From the NCBI GenBank assembly GCA_006538405.1, contig BJKQ01000017.1, forward strand, positions 496,001 to 560,000: 64,000 bases of DNA. Direction: 5' to 3'. Under the pieces are notes generated by a model. It ran no database searches and was not told the DNA's origin. It saw only the letters and a program-made list of their open reading frames with translations. Made by a program: the position numbers and the translations under genes. Source of the stretch: Hansfordia pulvinata (lineage: Eukaryota; Ascomycota; Sordariomycetes; Xylariales). The first letter of the stretch is position 1. Each line of letters starts with the position of its first letter. Below, piece after piece: positions 23,784 through 35,393 of this stretch.

Positions 23784-24715
23784 ATGCAGCTGGTCAGAAT
23801 AATCTCGGTTGTACTGCTCGGTGCGACGAGCTATTTGGCAAATGCCCACAGCCTGCCTCGGTCAGTGATGCATGGTAGTAAAGCTACCATGGATGCTCTG
23901 AAGAAGCTTACAGTACGTTCTGTCGTCAATGATCGAATCCTCACAAAGTATTGGCCCTTAGCAACCAACTAATAGCCAAACTCAAGATGAATGACAAACC
24001 TTTCCTGCTCGGCCCTTCGCCTGCGCGCTCTCAAGAGGACGTCGATCATCTCGAAAGCCTCGGCGCCGTGCTGCTGGGGAAGTTCACCGTCGTGTCGAAA
24101 AAGGAGATCATGTTCCCCAAGGGCCAGAAGCTGCCCCACCTCATTTTCAACTTGCCCCCGGGTTCCCAGGTCAGAGAGGCCGAGAAGTACATGATGGTCC
24201 GCAAGCTCCAGTTCATTTACGATCTCCGCATTCCCAAGTCGGAGGAGACCACCCTGACCTACGGCCCCGAGGACGTCAAAGACCTCCCCGCCGATGAGCA
24301 CAAGGTCAAGCTTCGCAAGCCGGAGGATAACCTCATCACCCATGCCGATAACGACGGCCCGACGGCAGCGTACTACACCGATGTCCAGGCCCCGGACGTG
24401 GGCGTCGAAATTAAGACCATTACGTCGAGCTACGCGCCGGTGGACTGGCTCAAGGACAACGCGGACCTCGTCATGGAGCACGTTGATGCTTGGGAGAAAG
24501 AGGGATGGTTCCTCCTTTCCTCGACCAGAGAGAGGATCATGCTGTACAGCCCGAGCCCCAAGACCAGCAATGCGACTTGGCTCGGTAGTCTCAAGAGCCT
24601 CATCACCTCGATGTGGTCTGGTAGCGTCATGTCTTGGGAGTCGACGGCCGAAAAGGTCTTCCGCGAGGTGAAGACCATCTTCCCCACAAGGAGGAGCGCG
24701 TCCCGCACGAACTAG
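23784..24715 (+). CDS. Putative secreted protein of unknown function
   Basis: The ATG at 23784 has a strong GCCGCCGCC context. The first 22 residues (MQLVRIISVVLLGATSYLAN) form a typical signal peptide. Exon 1 (23784-23912) ends at a GTACGT donor in phase 0. The only nearby phase-0 acceptor that keeps the long downstream frame is CTCAAG at 23986, after a CAACTAAT branch site, so exon 2 is 23987-24715 and the protein has 285 residues. The splice choice is uncertain. The mature part is hydrophilic with several Trp (DAWEKEGWFLL, TWLGSL). A short stretch LESLGAVLLGKFTV recalls amidase-signature proteins, but no catalytic motif is present. I do not recognise the family. A partial tandem duplication spans its stop codon. 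Confidence 0.55.
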
Positions 24716-24735
24716 GAGGAGCGCGTACGAACTAG
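24691..24735. repeat. Tandem duplication spanning a stop codon
   Basis: Copy one (24691-24715) runs GAGGAGCGCGT...ACGAACTAG and ends with the stop of the secreted-protein gene. Copy two (24716-24735) repeats it with a 5-base internal deletion and carries its own TAG in the same word. Confidence 0.85.
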
Positions 24736-25109
24736 TCCACTACGAAATGATCGGGACGCACATTTAGGTCAACTCGAAAGGCAATGCCCAAGCTTTTTGA
24801 CCAAATGGAGACACCCAGGGCGTGTTACCACTTAGGCCCTTGCCCATGCTGGTGTGGAAAGGCCGGGAGAAAAACAAGGCACGCCAGCGAGTTCCGAGTA
24901 TTCTCGGAATGAGCTGACTGAATCCACAAAGGGCTGGTGTAGAGATGAGAGAGGATGCAATCCAGTGTTGGCTCCGCTCTGGTCATCTATAAGCTGCGCT
25001 CTGCGTTGCAGTCCGGATGTAAGGAGAAAGATAAAAGTCATCTCAACTCCGTTGTCATTACCGTCCCAGAGCCCCTTGCCGCTTGGTGCAGCAATGGTAA
25101 TTGATGACT

Positions 25110-25385
25110 AGTTGAGAAGACGTTCATGCAAAAGGAAGGAGATAGAGAGAAAATAGAAACTATCATGGTTACTACTTTGGTTTAAATTTAACACTAGAAT
25201 ACAACTCATAAAGACATCCTTCACAGGTAGATTTATCTGAGGGGTCATTGCTGTAGCTTTCTAGTGGTCCAACCCAGCAGCCCGTCACTCACGTAAAGTA
25301 ATTCACGTCTGTTTAAAGAGTGATTCTTACTTTAAGCGTATTAAATAAGAAGGAAAATTAAAAGAACCCTTACGCAGTAGCGAAG
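25110..25385. other. AT-rich island
   Basis: A sharp drop in GC relative to its neighbours, with stretches such as GGTTTAAATTTAACACTAG. No open frame is present. It could be a degraded repeat or an AT-rich spacer; no ends or repeats were seen. Confidence 0.4.
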
Positions 25386-27977
25386 TGGTGATAAAACTCT
25401 ACCAGCGCAGGACCTACCAGGTACGAGTCCGTGTCGACTGGTCGTTGGCAGGTCAAGGATAATACTAGAAATGACTGCATGTATGGCCACGGAAGACGAC
25501 GAGGCCGAAGCAACTCTGATTTGCCTGGCCCTCTCACCTCGCGCGGAGTCCGCCCACTTGCCTGCTTAAAGTAGCTACTGTGCACGCGGTCATCTACGCA
25601 GTTCTACACTACTCGTACACTCATCCTACAGTCCCTTTGCCCTTATCTCTCAAATACCGTATTCAAGCCTGTGGGTACGCTTAAGGGCACCACACACCCA
25701 CACGTACAGACAGGCGGAATGAGGCCCATCACTCGACGAAGAGCCAAGGAGACCTACCTGATCCCCCCCTTGGAGAAGCTCCCCCATCACAACGCGTGAT
25801 GTGTCTCGGTGGGGCCAGGATGGCTTCCCCCGCACCGGCTACGAACACGTAACAGGCTAAAACGGGACGCAAGTGCCGGCGAAGCCCGCGAGCCTACCCA
25901 ACTCCAGCCAAGTCGCAGACTCGGAGCCCGAAATGGGCTTGCATGTGCCAAGGGGACGCGGAAGAAGAGCGCGCCCCTCCCCTACCTTTGCTACCTACCC
26001 TCGTTTTAGGAAGTTGGTCACATGGAGTGAGAGAAGACTGGGACCGGTGCTTGTACGAGTGGTCAAAGAGGGAGGGGAGGGGACGGCCAGCAACAGCAAC
26101 AGCAGCGCGCAGACAGATAGATGCATGCAGACGCGGGTGGTCCGTCGGCGCCGGAGAGCGGAGGCCCGCGGGCCCCTCACCCCCTTCCCCCTTCCCGGGC
26201 ATCACAGTACGAGTACACCCCTCCATCTCACTCTCCAATTCTCCCCATTGGAGCAGCAGCGACAAAGAGAAGCATGCAAGCAAGCAAGCAGGGTAGGCAG
26301 GCATTTGTCTGCACCTGTGACGTCGTAGGGTGGGCACTCTGTTGAAGCAAGACCCAGACGCCGCCAGCAGTCATGATCCATCCATACCGGCAGACATGCA
26401 CATGCCATCCGCCCATTCTCTATTTTCGTCCGTCCATCTCGAGCGCGCGCAGTGAGAGCGTATGTGTGTGAGCCACGGGGCCATGATAGCGCGCCTTCGG
26501 ACATACGAGTAACAGAGCCTCTCCGAGCCCGGCAGGGCGGAGCGACAAGAGTAGGGGCTCCCACGCCCCCGGAGACTGCACAACGAGGCCGATGTCCCGT
26601 CGAGCACCGACACCCACGCCCGCACCTGCAGCTTATTAGCGAGTGCCTGGTTGACGGACGCTGGCCGCGCGCAGCCGTGTTCGATCTGCGCCGAAACTTT
26701 CCCCCGCGAGCAGTGAGATTTATCGCCTCCCAGGTTTCAGCCACCCCGTCGGGCTCCTTCTCGCCTGCCCGCGCACACGATACTGACAGGGCACGCAGGG
26801 CTCGCGCCGCGGGCGGGTATGCATGGAGACGACGTGCGCCTCTGGTGGCACATCAGACGGCTAAGGATCGCGCGGCTGTGTGGGGCCAGGGTCATGTCAA
26901 CGCACACGATGCTTGCGAGTGGCCCGCCGGAGGCAGAGCTGCCCCTTCGAGGGAGCGATCCTGCATCCTGCCCGGGCTCACGCAGCACCGCAAGAGGCGC
27001 TGTCTCCCGTTGTTGGGGAGCCTTCGGAGCGGAAGCTGATGGGCATGCCAGAGCGGCATGGCGATTGGGACTTGAGCATCCGTCCATGGCAGTGTTAGGG
27101 CACGCAATCCCGCGCGCTGCACTGCAAAGGGTGCGCCGGCGCGTCGGTTGGCCATGTCGAAACGTGACCCCGTCGTGCTAGTGCTCGCTATATCGGATGG
27201 TCTGGTCGAAGGCTGGCAACTTTGCCACCTTGGTGTCAACGGTGACGAGCTAACTTAGGAACCACCCCGTGACGCCATGCCATGGGCCTGTCCGCGTTGC
27301 AAGAGTGTTGGCCGACCAATGTGCTCTCGGCAGGGCGTGAAGCATGTCGAGGTCGTTCGTTTCTCGGCAGCCAGCAAGCAGCCCAGTCCAAGTGCCGCAG
27401 GCTGGGCCTGCACACTCATATCCAAACCAGACTTTCGACTGCTCGCGTCAAGGGCCTACCTCTGCTGCAATGTTGATGGCCGCAGGGTTGCCCGCCGCTT
27501 CTCACGACGCCTGGGAGGCCGAGTCGAGTGGTGTTTGCCGTTCCAATTGGGGGAACGACAGTGAGTGTGTGCATCAGCTGAGCCGTCGAGAAGGCCGAAG
27601 GATCATCTACCTACTGCGGGCACCTCCAAGGCAGTGGGCCCAATGCGACCGCGCGACCAACTCCTCGGGGCCGCTGACGGTGGACCAACCCTTAGCTACG
27701 GGTACATGGCGGCGTGCATTACTGTTAGCCGGGACACGTACTCGTACGTGTGAGGCGCCTTGTATGCATGCTCGTACGCATAAGTGCCGGACAAGTTGGT
27801 GGCGACCGAACGAGGCAGGGCAGGGTTGGAGAGGGTGGCGAACCAAGGTGAGCCTGTTGAGGGTGGCCAGGCCAGATCAGCAAGTCGCAAGCGCGCAGGA
27901 AGCCGCGTGGGCGTGGGTGAGGGTGGCACGGCAGGCAATCCCATGACGTTGCCCTGCCGGCGAGGGTCTGGGAAGAG

Positions 27978-27991
27978 TACTCGTACGAGTA
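27978..27991. repeat. 14-bp perfect palindrome TACTCGTACGAGTA
   Basis: Two octamers of opposite orientation overlap to form a perfect palindrome. The same word recurs at 32399-32412. Confidence 0.9.
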
Positions 27992-30403
27992 TGCTGGCAG
28001 AGAGCGCGGCTGTGAAGTTGTGCCGGGGATCTGTGGCGGCGGCTGCTGCGACGTGCGAGGCGACGCTGGCTGGCTATTTGCCACAGTGGGCTCAAAGGAA
28101 GCCAGTACTCGTACTATCATCAGTGCGACACGACAAGCGGGTGCCGCCGTCCAGTTCCAGGTTCTGGAAGGCTACCGTGGCACGACGTGCATATGGATGT
28201 ATGTAGGTGTGAGATTTGCGGGTGTACTCGTACATATCCCAGGCGTAAGCTGGCAGGGGGCAGGCAGGGTCGGTCGTAGACATGATCCGTCATCGCGGCA
28301 ACTCCCCACAGAGGATCTGCAGCGCCGCGGGCGGCGTGTGTTTGAGGGTTTCACAGCCGCAAAGGGAACCCTTCCCCCCTTCCCCTACTAACGGGCCACG
28401 TCCGCGACGAACCAGGCCGCGAGCGGTGGCGAGAAAGCGTTCCAGGCGGGCGGGCGGCGGCGGTTGAGAGAGTCGTAATGCAAAACCCCGAGCGACATGG
28501 TGGTAGGTTGGTTGGATGGCCAACTCGTGAGCGTCGAGGCCGGACCAGACCGGACCGGAAGACAAGGGTCACGCAACAGCCCCGTCTCCGGGCTTCGACG
28601 CGCTGCCTGGGTGGCTACGTCTGGCAGGGTCAGGCTCTGCAGGGTCCCCGCCGGGCAACCTGGCTGTCGGCCAGACCGTTGGTCCAGAGGCAGACGGAGA
28701 GAGGCGTACTCGTATGGGCTGCTCGTGGGTCGAGTTGCACGAACTGGGCGACGGGGCGTAGGTTGCGCAGTGCGACACGGAGCAGCCGGCATGGCGGTTT
28801 GCGACGATCGTTCAAGGTGGGCAGGTGAACTCACTAACGGGCGCGTGCCGATCAAAGAGGGGATCCCATAGTGACGCACCTCGTAGTGGTAGCAGCAGCA
28901 GCAGTAGTGGTGGTAGTACTCGTAGTCGATGCAGTCGCGTGTGGACGCGTATCGTGTATTGATGAGTCTGCCCACCTCAGTAACCTACTTAGGGTTATGC
29001 AGCGTGATGATGGTGTGTCTGCCCTACTACTCGTGCGTACGAGTACATGCTTGAAAGCATTGGGAGGAGGAGGCTCGAGAGCCATCCCGCCCGCGACAGG
29101 ACAGGACAGCCAAAACAGTCATTGAGAACAGCCAAAGGTGCAGCGCCTGACTGCGAGCACCCACTCGTGCAAGTACGATTGCATGGTCCAGTAACCGCAG
29201 CTCGCTCCTTCCCTGTCCACGATGGAGGGTCTTGAGGATTGCATCACGCGAGCAACCTTGGGAAGGAAGACGGATTGTGATGACGGCAGGGACCCCCCCT
29301 GGTCGGGCCCCTGTGCGTCCGGCCGGCCGCCACCTGAGAGTTAGGAGTTACCCGCACGGGTGCTCCGACAATGGAAGGAAGGTATGGGCTACGAGTGCCC
29401 TCCTCGTAACTCTAAGTACCTTGAGATATCTGCGTGGTACTCTGACCAACCTCCACCTCTGCTGCCGTGGTCCTGCATCGATGGGAACCTCTCGGTCGTC
29501 GTACTTGTACAGGATAAGTACTTGTATCTGACCTACCAGCTCCGCCCGGCCTCGCATTCTCCGTCAGCCGGTTGATCCATTCTAGAAGCCTTCCAGGTTG
29601 GTCGACCTTCTCGAACGCTTCTCGAACGCTTCCGCCCGCCCAGATTGACCAGGTAGGTAGAGATTTTCATCTTCACATATTCGGAGGACGAGTGGGCGCA
29701 GGAATGGGCAAGCCTGCTTAAGGTACCTGAGCGTGCTAGGTAAGGTACGAGTAGGTACCGTAAGATAGGTGATGTGCAAGACGCGTCTGGTCGGTTGTCA
29801 AGCCCCGTCCCACCGCCAGCAGGCATAAGCTGAGCAACAAGAGGAAAAATGCCCGTCTCTGTGGCCGTCCCCTCTCTTCTCGCGCTCGCCGCCCGGGGCC
29901 GGAATTGCAGTGAGGCTCCGCAGCGAATGCCCCAAGATAAGCAGGACTGAGAATTGTGTACCTGGGTATGGAAAGTAGGTATGTTGAAAGAACCGCATCT
30001 TTTGTACTACGACGTTCGTGCCAGGCGCGGAGAGGGGGTTCTTCGGTCTTGATCTGGTCGCTCGCTCGCTCATCACAAACCGCGGTCGGCACAACACCAG
30101 GTGAGGAACTGAGCAGATCTGTACTCGTACTCCGGAGAGAGTCCCGTTGCGTGCCCTGAACGCCAGGCCGTCGTGCCCTGGTCGCCACGGCGGCTGTTGG
30201 TGTCTCTCTGCCTGTCTCAATATTGTGTCGCGCATGTTTGAGCGCGCCTGACTATTACACACGCGCGAGTGCTCGTAGTACGAGCACTACCGAGTGAGAT
30301 GCGTCAATTCTGGGGAGCTTGCACAGGATATGGACGGCCCTTGCACAGAGCAGCTAGCGCTGTCTCTGACCCGTCCAGAGTAGGCCCGCAGACACGCCGC
30401 GAG

Positions 30404-30424
30404 GCAGTCAGTCAGTCAGTCAGT
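30404..30424. repeat. CAGT tetranucleotide repeat
   Basis: About five consecutive copies of CAGT in non-coding sequence. Confidence 0.85.
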
Positions 30425-30611
30425 CGCTGCTGCATGTGGTGGCTGATATTTGAGTACGCGTAGGCCGGCCGTGTGAATCATCACAACGAGCTCGTATGAC
30501 ACCCGCGAGTGCAGAATCCCGTGGGGAAAGCGGGCTACTGAAGGAGAAGAGACATCGTGGACTGCAACGAACAGGAAGGTTGGAAGAGAGAGACGAATGC
30601 CCGTAAGAGCG

Positions 30612-30630
30612 AAAAAAAAAAAAAAAAAAA
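30612..30630. repeat. A19 homopolymer
   Basis: Uninterrupted run of 19 A in non-coding sequence, 119 bp from a long C tract. Confidence 0.9.
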
Positions 30631-30748
30631 GACGCCGTCCCACGTTGCAATGGGCCCCATCATTCGACTCAATTCGTTCCATGGAAAGAAAGAAAATACC
30701 CCTTTCTTGCCCCTCGGACTGCTCTCATTCGCCCGATCGCACCATGTG

Positions 30749-30772
30749 CCCCCCCCCCCCCCCCCCCCCCCC
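30749..30772. repeat. C24 homopolymer
   Basis: Uninterrupted run of 24 C, the longest homopolymer in the window. On the opposite strand it is G24, which could form G-quadruplex structures. Confidence 0.9.
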
Positions 30773-30925
30773 TTCCAGGCCCGGTCTCCCAAGCCATGAT
30801 AGTCGCCTATTATCCCCGTGTGCCTGTGCGGGCAGCCGGCCTTGCCTTGTGGTGGCCGGCCCGAGCTCTGCCCCTCATCACATCACGCCTACCAGCCAGT
30901 CGGATTGCCCCGCTGGTGATTGGCC

Positions 30926-30955
30926 TGTGCTGTGCTGTGCTGTGCTGTGCTGTGC
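30926..30955. repeat. TGTGC pentanucleotide repeat, six copies
   Basis: Six perfect tandem copies of TGTGC in non-coding sequence. Confidence 0.9.
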
Positions 30956-31120
30956 TGAGCTGTGAGCTACTCGCACATCTCCGTTGCAACATGACATGGT
31001 TTCCCTGTCGCTTGCCCGGCTGGCCCGTACGAGACTCATCAAAGCCCCCTCTCGCACAAGCATCCCGGACCCCGGGATCAGACAGGATCGACGTCGCCTC
31101 CAGTCGTCTCCGTAGGCAAG

Positions 31121-31157
<37 letters not shown>

Positions 31158-31166
31158 GGAGAGAGG
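31121..31166. repeat. Compound CA/GA microsatellite
   Basis: Nine CA units run directly into GA units, followed immediately by two TACTCGTA-family octamers at about 31167-31187. Confidence 0.85.
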
Positions 31167-31879
31167 TACGAGTACGAGGTACTCGTAGGTGGCATCTGGT
31201 TGCGCTATCGTTGGATGTGGATGGCACTGGACGCCGCTGTGCCTCCCTCCCGTTTGCCCATTTGCCCAGGCACGCCAGGCTCTACGGGCCGAGAGTTGGT
31301 TCCAACTTTCAGCGCGTCCAAGTGGCAGTCAGGCATAGTGCATCGGGGGCCAGGACTCAAGCGTCGCGTCTGCCGACACTAGTAATGATGCTACACCGGC
31401 GAACAAACGGAGACCTGGTGCGGGACAACAATAAGGGAAATGGAAAAAAGAGAGCAGGTGTCACGCTCCCGCAGCTAGCTCGCCGTCGTTCGCTTTGCGG
31501 GGTCTCTTCACAAGATCGCTTCCGTCCGACGACGTGTCGCGCACGGCGATCCCGGTTGTGGGACGCTCTAGAAACATCAGAGAAAGAGCAGGAAGAAAAA
31601 AAAAAAACAAGAAGAAGGCGAAGAAGGAGAAGGAGAACACGAGTAACAGAGCGACGCGCGGGACTTGATCGACTCGGTCAGCTGCATCTGGACGCGCGAC
31701 AAAAAAAAATCTCATCAGCAAAAGACTGTTGCGGTTTTATTCCGACCGGCGCGACTGCGAGTACAAGCGGGTTTATCGTGTGGTCTGCCAGGTTATTGAG
31801 TTAGGAGGTAACTACGGAGTAGTATGCATGAACTCTCCGTAGGGTACCCGTTTCTACACCCTTGCGCACCGAAGCCCTC

Positions 31880-31904
31880 TTTTCTTCTTCTTCTTCTTCT
31901 TTCT
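31880..31904. repeat. TTC microsatellite
   Basis: Near-perfect TTC repeat in non-coding sequence. Confidence 0.8.
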
Positions 31905-32398
31905 TAGCCCCGGCTTCGATCACGGGCCATTGGGGGCAGGTAACCACGTAACGTAGCTGAGGCCATTGTGTTCTAGATTATTAGCCTCAAATTTTACCCA
32001 GGTTCACGATCGGCCGTGGGGAGCGGGTGGGTCGACTTGACCTCGGTCGCTTCCATTCTCCTCCTCACTCAATCCCCTGCCCTCCATACTCGTATACCCC
32101 CTCCGCATGATCTGCCAAAGCCTGCCCGAGTTCTTACCGGGTGCGCCTAGCAAAATCATCCACCGGCGACAGCGGGCGTCTACGATTGCGGCTGGACGGA
32201 GCACGCGCGCACCCCGTGCCCAGGCGCGCGGGCATCAGCAAGCCCAGAGAAAAGGCCGCTTGGGACCGTCCCCTGCAGCCACATCTCTTGGCCAGCCTCC
32301 GTGCGTGCCGCCAGCAGGGCCGAGTCCTGCTGACGAGCTGCCCCTCCCCCCGAGTTTTCCATCAACCTGAGACACGGGCACCTACGGGTAGGCAAGAC

Positions 32399-32412
32399 TA
32401 CTCGTACGAGTA
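32399..32412. repeat. 14-bp perfect palindrome TACTCGTACGAGTA
   Basis: Same palindrome as at 27978-27991, followed directly by a further TACTCG half. Confidence 0.9.
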
Positions 32413-34599
32413 CTCGCACATGGATCGGGTGCTGGCTGGCCGGTCAGGACAGGGTCGGAAAGCGAGTGGGCGAGTGGGATGGTCTGATATGCCTGGTCTG
32501 TTCGCTGTTCGACAAGGTGACGAGGCTGGGATGGACCATGAGTATGAGTTTCCACGCGAGCGAGAAATGCAGGCAGGCATTGGTAGAACGCTTCAAAGGG
32601 ACGGTGCGTGTTGTTCTTGTCCTTCTTACGCGATGCGATGGCACGTTAGCAGCCCCGGATGACGCGATGACAAACCTCATGATGATCCGGCCCGCGCAAG
32701 CCTAGCTGGTAGACATGCGTACGATGGCTATACATCGCTGGTACCCAAGATATCTGCTTCGCAAGGAGAGATTCATCGCTCACTCGTACGAGAGAGTTTC
32801 TTGGTGCCTTTGTTGGAAAACCACTACGAGTACTGTACTCGTACCACGCACCCACGTACCACTCGGGCCTGCTGAGTGCCGCTAGGCATGGAGACAAGCA
32901 CAAAGCACGGGCAGGCAGCAGATGGCCCGAGTGGCTTCGTTAGGAGATTGTGGGCTCAGGATGGAGCCGCCCAAGCAGAACGGCAGTGCATGATTGGGCG
33001 CCACCTGGGCTTCGAGCATTCTTCCACTGGCCGACTGCTGCCGCTGCCGCTTTATTCGTGCGAGCAGCATCATGCCGCCAGGTGCCACAGACAACAGGGA
33101 TGATCCAGGGCTAGTCCCGGGCGAGCATAACTGACGCGGATCGACTCCATTCGGGCTGGAGGCGCTCGGGTGATTGGCTGACTGACGTATTCTTTCACTT
33201 CTGGGAGCCTTCTAGTGCAGAGCAGCGGGCCCCCCTTTTATGCGATGGAGCATTGCTGGGCAGGATCAAAGCGTGGCCAGTGAGGCAAGACACTGTTGAG
33301 AGGAGGACAAGGGGGGCAGGCAGCGAACAGAGGCTCGCCTCCAGTTCGTTTCCACCTGCCTGTGGCTGGCTGTTGGAGGGGGTACTGGGGGCTCCCAGCC
33401 CGTATCCGGCCTGCCCGCCCACGTCCGCCCCATGGCCGTGCTAGCACAATTCTCCGTTAGCACGCACGTCCGATCGAGGACACGGGGAGCCTGTCACTCT
33501 GTCAAGGCACGGATAAGGGGGGTTGCACGAGCTGGGGCAGATGGAGAGAGAGAGATTCAAAGAAAAGGGGGAAGAACCGGGGCTCATCACCCATGCTCGT
33601 ACGAGTACTGGCCGTACGGATTCAAGCCAGAAGAAAGAGGGAGAAACCCCCTAGGAGAGCCTGGATTGAGGACACAGAAAGAGGCCGGCCAAGGGAAGTG
33701 GTACTCGTACGAGACGAGTATGCGCGTAGAGCCGGCACAGTCGGCGGCGACTGGCCAGTGGGTGGGTTGTGCTCGTCGCACTGGAAGCAAGGTGGTCTTC
33801 CATTGGATGTCTTGCCTCGGATGTCTTGGCTGGTGACGACCCCAACATCGAAGCACCAGCCAGGACCACCAGGACCGGTACGAGTACCAGCGCCGGCACC
33901 GACGCAGGCACAAGCACAAGCACAAGTATGCGCACACCACATGGGCAGAGACATGCGTGCGCGGGCTCGTACCTCGCCTGTTTGATCCAAGGTGGCGGTT
34001 GGTAGGAATTGCTAGTCGGGAGGAATCGCAGTCTCAAACTTCTCGAAGGTCTGGAGGGAGCGAGGGATTCGGTCGGTGATGGGGCCCTTACGGAGCGGGC
34101 GGGCAGCGACGGCACTCTCTGTGAGGGCGACGACAAACAGACAGAGGGCGGGAGACGCAATGGCGTGCGTGTGTGTGTGTGTGTGTGCAGGTGGCGGAAC
34201 AAGGAGACGAGGGGAGGGGTGATACCACATGTACGAGTACCGGCGGGGCCTTCATGCATGCCTGCACATCGCTAGCGCCGCGTAGTGGCACCTTGGTAGT
34301 CGATGTACCCACCCGGAGTATCCATCCTTCTCCTCCCCCAGCGGGCCCCCCCTGCGCGCGCGCCCCCCTGCTCCTTCCTTGCGATCCTCTCCCAGATCGA
34401 AGGGCGACGACTGAGGCGGGAAGGCGACGGAAGATACCTGCAACCTGCGCGCAGCCTGTGTACCCGTACCTTGCTTCCCGGCTTCCATGCTGGCGCCCGC
34501 GTCTTGCCTTCCTTGTCTTGCCAGCGCCACATGCCCCTGCACGCGTGGCTTCCACGGCTCTTCTTCTCGGGCAGCTGCACGTACAGGTACTTGCACTTC

Positions 34600-35393
34600 G
34601 TACCTCGCCCCCCGGTACGTACCGCGCTCCCGCAACCTTCCACCAGGACTGTTCCTAAGCAGGTCCCGCCCGTCGTGCTCGCTCTCGTTGTCTTATTACC
34701 ATCGCTCGTCCCGCCCTCAAGCCATCATTTCGAATCCCCCTCCCTCTCAAATCGACCTCGCCCCAACTCCTCTGACGACCAACCGCGCTCTACTCTGCAC
34801 GAACTCTCTTTCGCTTGATTGCTGAAGGAGACTGACCGCTACACTTCTCCTCCAGCTTTCCCGACTCCTCGAACTCTTGCTCTCTGCTACGCGTGCTCCG
34901 TCGTCGACACTCACATCGCCAGAAGCACCATCACAACAGTCGCTCGCCTACTCGACCAGCCGACCTGTCGCCTCTCTCTTGCCGCGCTTAGTTGCCGTGG
35001 ATAGTCTAGACCTTCCGGCCCAGTGATAAGCTCTGACCGATTTCTCGACCCCGAACCGAAAAATCATATCGCTCCGCCACCCTCTCGCTACTCAGTCCGC
35101 GTCTGCCACGACTAGCCGACTGGCATCCCTGCTGACGTGCCCTCCATCTTCTGCCACCTGATCGCACTACCCATTCAGATCTCGGCCTGGCCCCTTCGTC
35201 CACAGATCAAAGCCACCCGGCTTATTGTGTCACACCAGCCTTCCAATACCATCGGCGTCCCTAGCGATAACCGCACAATTGACCATTGGCTTGGGTTTTC
35301 ACTGCCGTTCGCCATCCAGAGCTTGCTTGCGGCCCGTTGACTCTGGGCTCGCTGCACTCTGCCAACCCCGACCCCTCCCCTCTCAATTCGATA
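34600..35393 (+). promoter_or_regulatory. Pyrimidine-rich promoter/5' leader of the RGS gene
   Basis: About 800 bp dominated by C/T tracts on the plus strand leading into the RGS start codon. Such CT-rich leaders are common near transcription starts in filamentous fungi. No TATA box was identified. Confidence 0.5.

Larger units (their letters stand above)
24716..35393. other. Gene-poor 10.7-kb region
   Basis: No gene can be supported. Open frames reach about 200 codons on both strands, but they are mutually overlapping, rich in Arg/Pro/Ser and unrecognised. The region holds the densest set of TACTCGTA/TACGAGTA octamers (about 25 between 25.4 and 34.3 kb). It also has an AT-rich island (about 25110-25385), A19, C24 and other simple repeats, and a pyrimidine-rich 5' leader before the RGS gene (about 34600-35393). 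Confidence 0.6.

Noticed and set aside
23987..24110. Amidase remnant in the secreted-protein gene
   Set aside because: Only a short LESLGAVLLGKF-like stretch recalls amidases; the Gly/Ser-rich signature and catalytic Lys/Ser residues are absent.
26452..27946. Two plus-strand frames of about 200 codons in the gene-poor region
   Set aside because: Overlapped by similar frames on both strands, no conserved motif, composition typical of random GC-rich DNA.
25400..34300. Octamer array as CRISPR-like or satellite repeat
   Set aside because: Spacing is irregular, flanks are unrelated, and there is no constant repeat unit beyond 8-16 bp.
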